NCBI GenBank assembly: GCA_001796935.1
Contig: MGNX01000058.1
Coordinates: forward strand, 2,134-8,906
Origin: Chloroflexi bacterium RBG_16_60_22
Lineage (GTDB): Bacteria; Chloroflexota; Dehalococcoidia; Dehalococcoidales; RBG-16-60-22
Length of the DNA: 6,773 nucleotides
Reading direction: 5' to 3'
Of this stretch, positions 4,153 through 6,773 are shown piece by piece (position 1 is the stretch's first letter; each line of letters begins with the position of its first letter). The notes beneath the pieces are model-generated. The model saw only the letters and a program-made list of their open reading frames with translations, searched no databases and was not told the DNA's origin. A program made the translations under genes and the position numbers.

Positions 4153-5214
4153 ATGGGGCGCTTGCCGGACATCCGTCAAAAGCTGGGGCGCCGGGATTTT
4201 TTAAAGGGACTGACCATCCTGGGCGGGACGGCGCTGCTGGCTTCCCTGCTCCCCGCCTGCCTGCGGCCAGACATGCCGCAAGACGTAATCAAAGAGGAGA
4301 CTGCCATGACCAAAGTAAGCCTGGTGCGCACCACCGACCGGACCGAGGGCGTCCGCAAGGCCATCGAACTGCTCAATTTCAACCCGGTCGCGGGGAAAAA
4401 CGTGGTGCTCAAGCCCAACTTCAATACGGCGGACCCCGCCCCCGGCTCCACCCACAACGACACCCTGCGCTCGCTGGTGCTTACCCTCAAGGAAATGGGC
4501 GCCGCGAGCATCACCCTGGCGGAGCGGAGCGGCCCGTCCGATACCACCCGTAACATCATGGAGCAGAAAGGTATTCCCGCCATGGCCGGGGAGCTGGGCT
4601 TCGAGATACTGAACCTCCAGGAGATGGGCGAGGAAGGGTGGGTGAAGGTGCGCCCGGCGGACAGCCACTGGAAGGACGGCTTCCTCTTCCCCAGGATTTA
4701 TACCGATGCGGAGTGCATCGTGCAGACCTGCTGCCTCAAGACGCACCAGTTCGGCGGCCACTTCACGATGGCGCTGAAGTGCTCGGTGGGCATGGTGCCG
4801 CCGGGGCTGGGACCGGGGGGTAAATATCCCTTCATGAACGAGCTGCACCGCTCACCCTTCCAGCGGCAGATGATTGCCGAAATCAACACCGCCTACACGC
4901 CGGACCTGGTGGTCATGGACGGGGTCGAGGCCTTCGTCGACGGCGGCCCCCACGTGGGTACCCGCGTCAACGCCAACGTCATCCTGGCCGGCACCGACCG
5001 CATCGCCAACGATGCCGTGGGGGTGGCTATCCTGCGACTGCTCGGCACCACCCCCGAGGTGAGCCGGGGCCAGGTCTTCGAGCAGGACCAGATTGTCCGG
5101 GCGGTGGAGCTGGGGCTGGGCGTTACCTCACCCGACCGGATTGAGCTGGTCACCGGGGACGCCGGGAGCGAGGACTTTGCCCGCCAGGTGCGCGGGGAGC
5201 TGCTGAAGACCTAG
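4153..5214 (+). CDS. DUF362 family protein with Tat lipoprotein-like leader
   Basis: This 353-residue protein begins with a twin-arginine leader: R13-R-D-F-L-K18, a hydrophobic stretch (19-33), then L33-P-A-C36, a lipobox-like site. It would be exported folded and possibly lipid-anchored. The DUF362 (COG2006) domain starts at M52 (KVSLVR). It continues with VVLKPNF (84-90), PGSTHND (97-103), LAERSG and C193-C-L-K-T-H198...TMALKCSVG, which are family-typical stretches. The 4Fe-4S domain carried by some DUF362 proteins is absent. The biochemical role of the family is not settled. No SD precedes ATG 4153 or the out-of-frame ATG at 4146. A strong SD, GAGGAG (4294-4299), sits 6 bp before ATG 4306 (M52), so a leaderless cytosolic form is possible. 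If only the internal start is used, the gene would be 4306-5214. Confidence 0.88.
   Translation: MGRLPDIRQKLGRRDFLKGLTILGGTALLASLLPACLRPDMPQDVIKEETAMTKVSLVRTTDRTEGVRKAIELLNFNPVAGKNVVLKPNFNTADPAPGSTHNDTLRSLVLTLKEMGAASITLAERSGPSDTTRNIMEQKGIPAMAGELGFEILNLQEMGEEGWVKVRPADSHWKDGFLFPRIYTDAECIVQTCCLKTHQFGGHFTMALKCSVGMVPPGLGPGGKYPFMNELHRSPFQRQMIAEINTAYTPDLVVMDGVEAFVDGGPHVGTRVNANVILAGTDRIANDAVGVAILRLLGTTPEVSRGQVFEQDQIVRAVELGLGVTSPDRIELVTGDAGSEDFARQVRGELLKT
4294..4299 (+). promoter_or_regulatory. Internal Shine-Dalgarno site before DUF362 Met52
   Basis: GAGGAG lies 6 bp before the in-frame ATG at 4306, which starts MTKVSLVR, the natural first strand of the DUF362 domain. The upstream start at 4153 has no SD. 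This site therefore matters for deciding which protein is made: exported, cytosolic or both. Confidence 0.5.
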
Positions 5215-5223
5215 CCTGCCATA

Positions 5224-5269
5224 CTCTTTGCGTCCCGGGGCGGTTTGGGCTACAATGAGACGCAAAGAG
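5224..5269. repeat. Perfect 11-bp inverted repeat spanning the comM promoter
   Basis: CTCTTTGCGTC (5224-5234) and GACGCAAAGAG (5259-5269) are exact reverse complements separated by 24 bp. The left arm overlaps the -35 region, the spacer holds the -10, and the right arm overlaps the transcription start region and the first bases of the SD. It could be a repressor operator. In read-through RNA from the upstream gene it could form a hairpin that partly hides the ribosome binding site. Confidence 0.65.
5228..5256 (+). promoter_or_regulatory. Candidate promoter for the ComM-like gene
   Basis: TTGCGT (5228-5233, TTG conserved) and TACAAT (5251-5256, 5 of 6 matches) are separated by an ideal 17 bp. 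The predicted start is near 5263, giving a leader of about 17 nt containing SD GAGGAG (5267-5272) 7 bp before ATG 5280. Confidence 0.5.
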
Positions 5270-5279
5270 GAGATAGCTG

Positions 5280-6773
5280 ATGCTGGCCAAGGTTAGAAGC
5301 GGCGCCATCGTGGGGCTGGACGGCGCTATCGTGGAGGTGGAGGTCGATATTACGTCCGGCCTGCCCTCCTTCACCATCGTGGGGTTGCCGGACGCCGCCG
5401 TCCAGGAGGCCAGGGAGCGCGTCCGCGCCGCCATACGCAACTCCGGCTTCACCTTCCCCACCAAGCGCATCGTCGTCAACCTGGCGCCGGCCGACCTCAA
5501 GAAAGCCGGCCCGGCCTACGACCTGCCCATCGCCGTCGGCATCCTGATGAGCTCGGAGCAGGTCGGCGCCGATGCCGCCGGCACGATGTTTCTCGGCGAG
5601 CTTTCCCTGGACGGCAGCCTGCGCCACACCAACGGCGTCCTGCCCATGGTGGCCCTGGCCCATGACGAGGCCATCCCCACCGTCATTGTCCCCGAGGTGG
5701 ATGCCGGCGAGGCCTCCCTGGTGGAAGGGGTGGAGGTTATCCCGACGGCCTCGCTGGTGCAGCTGGTCGGCTACCTGCGCGGCGAGACGCCCGCCCCCGT
5801 CCGGGCGGAGGTAGCGGCGGCGAAGAAAGGCCACCGGCCACTCAACCTCACCGACCTGGCTGAAATCAAGGGGCAGGAGCATGTCAAGCGCGCCCTGGAG
5901 GTGGCCGCCGCCGGGGGGCACAACGTGATAATGTGCGGGCCGCCGGGCAGCGGCAAGACCCTGCTGGCGCGCTCGCTCCCCTCCATCCTCCCCCCGATGA
6001 CCAACGACGAAGCCCTGGAGGTCACCAAGATTTACAGCGTCAGCGGGCTGCTGCCCGCGGATACCCCCATGGTCCGGCAACGGCCCTTCCGCTCCCCGCA
6101 CTATACCATCTCCAACGCCGGGCTGGTGGGCGGGGGGCATTTTCCCCGGCCGGGGGAAATCAGCCTCAGCCACCGCGGCGTCCTCTTCCTCGATGAGCTG
6201 CCGGAGTTCGGGCACTCGTTGCTGGAGGTGCTGCGCCAGCCGCTGGAGGACAAGGTGGTCACCATCAGCCGCGCCCAGGGGAGGGTCACCTTCCCGGCCA
6301 ACTTCATGCTGGTGGGGGCGATGAACCCCTGTCCGTGCGGTTTCTACGGCGACCCCTTCCGGCGGTGCACCTGCCCGCCCGGCCTGGTCTCCCGCTACCA
6401 GCGGCGCATCAGCGGGCCGTTCATCGACCGGGTGGATATCTTCGTCGAGGTGCCGCATATCGACTACGAAAAGCTGAGCGACGAGCGGCTGGGAGAGCCC
6501 TCGGCCAGGGTGCAGGAAAGGGTCACCGCCTCCCGCGAGCGGCAGCTGGCCCGGTTCAAGGGTTCGAGGCTGACCGCCAACGCCGAGATGACCCCCGCCG
6601 AGATAAGGGAGTTCTGCCGGGTGGAGGAGTCCGCCCAGAGCCTGCTCCAGGCCGCCATGAAGCAGCTCTACCTCTCGGCGCGGGCCTTCCACCGCATCCT
6701 CAAGCTGGCGCTGACCATCGCCGATATCGAGGGTTCCGACGTCATCAAGGCCCAGCATGTCGCCGAGGCCGTC
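5280..6773 (+). CDS. comM: YifB/ComM-type Mg-chelatase-related AAA+ ATPase (3'-truncated)
   Basis: 498 codons are open to the window end; the family is about 510 residues, so only about ten residues and the stop are missing. The ATG is fixed by SD GAGGAG and by the family-typical start MLAKVRSGAIVGLDG. Residues 1-170 form the N-terminal Lon-protease-like fold (GLPSFTIVGLPDAAV, VVNLAPADLKKAGPAYDLPIA); the Lon catalytic Ser seems replaced. The AAA+ domain has Walker A G220-P-P-G-S-G-K-T227, Walker B L302-F-L-D-E306, Asn349 as likely sensor 1, the family Cys motif C351-P-C-G...C363-T-C365, and R384 in FIDRVD as a possible arginine finger. The C-terminal Mg_chelatase_C region follows. In naturally competent bacteria ComM is a hexameric helicase that promotes branch migration of transforming DNA; in most others its role is untested. 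It is probably transcribed from its own promoter. Confidence 0.95.
   Translation, partial: MLAKVRSGAIVGLDGAIVEVEVDITSGLPSFTIVGLPDAAVQEARERVRAAIRNSGFTFPTKRIVVNLAPADLKKAGPAYDLPIAVGILMSSEQVGADAAGTMFLGELSLDGSLRHTNGVLPMVALAHDEAIPTVIVPEVDAGEASLVEGVEVIPTASLVQLVGYLRGETPAPVRAEVAAAKKGHRPLNLTDLAEIKGQEHVKRALEVAAAGGHNVIMCGPPGSGKTLLARSLPSILPPMTNDEALEVTKIYSVSGLLPADTPMVRQRPFRSPHYTISNAGLVGGGHFPRPGEISLSHRGVLFLDELPEFGHSLLEVLRQPLEDKVVTISRAQGRVTFPANFMLVGAMNPCPCGFYGDPFRRCTCPPGLVSRYQRRISGPFIDRVDIFVEVPHIDYEKLSDERLGEPSARVQERVTASRERQLARFKGSRLTANAEMTPAEIREFCRVEESAQSLLQAAMKQLYLSARAFHRILKLALTIADIEGSDVIKAQHVAEAV

Noticed and set aside
4146..4553. Open frame of 135 codons starting 7 bp before the DUF362 gene in another frame
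   Set aside because: Its translation is Arg/Pro/Gly/His-rich and it overlaps the conserved Tat leader and DUF362 domain.
5250..6758. Minus-strand open frame of 502 codons opposite the ComM-like gene
   Set aside because: It is antisense to a clearly conserved AAA+ ATPase, has low-complexity Gly/Ala/Arg-rich content, no family motifs and no SD. Long antisense frames are expected in GC-rich coding DNA.

Overview
The window is GC-rich and gene-dense, with every gene on the + strand. It looks like an anaerobic bacterium, and my best guess is an uncultured member of the Chloroflexota (class Dehalococcoidia or similar). The guess rests on an aldo/keto reductase with an iron-sulfur tail, a Tat-type DUF362 protein, and dispersed repeats of the GTCATTGCGAG...CGAAGCAATC and GTCATTC...GAATCCA types. 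None of these is diagnostic, so the taxon is inference.

Region 1 (3-869) is the 3' part of an Fe-S aldo/keto reductase. Region 2 (980-3864) looks like one transcription unit. It holds three tandem small single-domain cupins (980-1423, 1470-1895, 1930-2340), which are paralogues of one another, then an SDR oxidoreductase (2357-3109), then a Trp-rich protein of 234 residues that I do not recognise (3160-3864). Gaps are 16-50 bp and most genes have strong Shine-Dalgarno (SD) sites. The combination suggests an undescribed redox or isomerisation pathway acting on a small organic substrate: the cupins would bind metal and substrate, and the SDR and perhaps the AKR would do carbonyl/alcohol chemistry. 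The substrate cannot be read from the sequence.

Region 3 (3865-4152) has no gene. It holds a nested, REPIN-like composite of four hairpin units that all have GTCATT at their outer foot, followed by a possible promoter.

Region 4 (4153-5214) is a DUF362 protein with a Tat lipoprotein-like leader. It has no SD at its first start but a strong internal SD and ATG exactly at the beginning of the DUF362 domain, so two protein forms are possible. Region 5 (5280-6773) is a YifB/ComM-type AAA+ ATPase cut off by the window end just before its C-terminus. Its promoter lies inside a perfect 11-bp inverted repeat.

The best candidate for an undescribed system is the three-cupin/SDR/unknown operon. The most interesting non-coding signals are the nested repeat, the dual start of the DUF362 gene and the comM promoter/inverted-repeat overlap.
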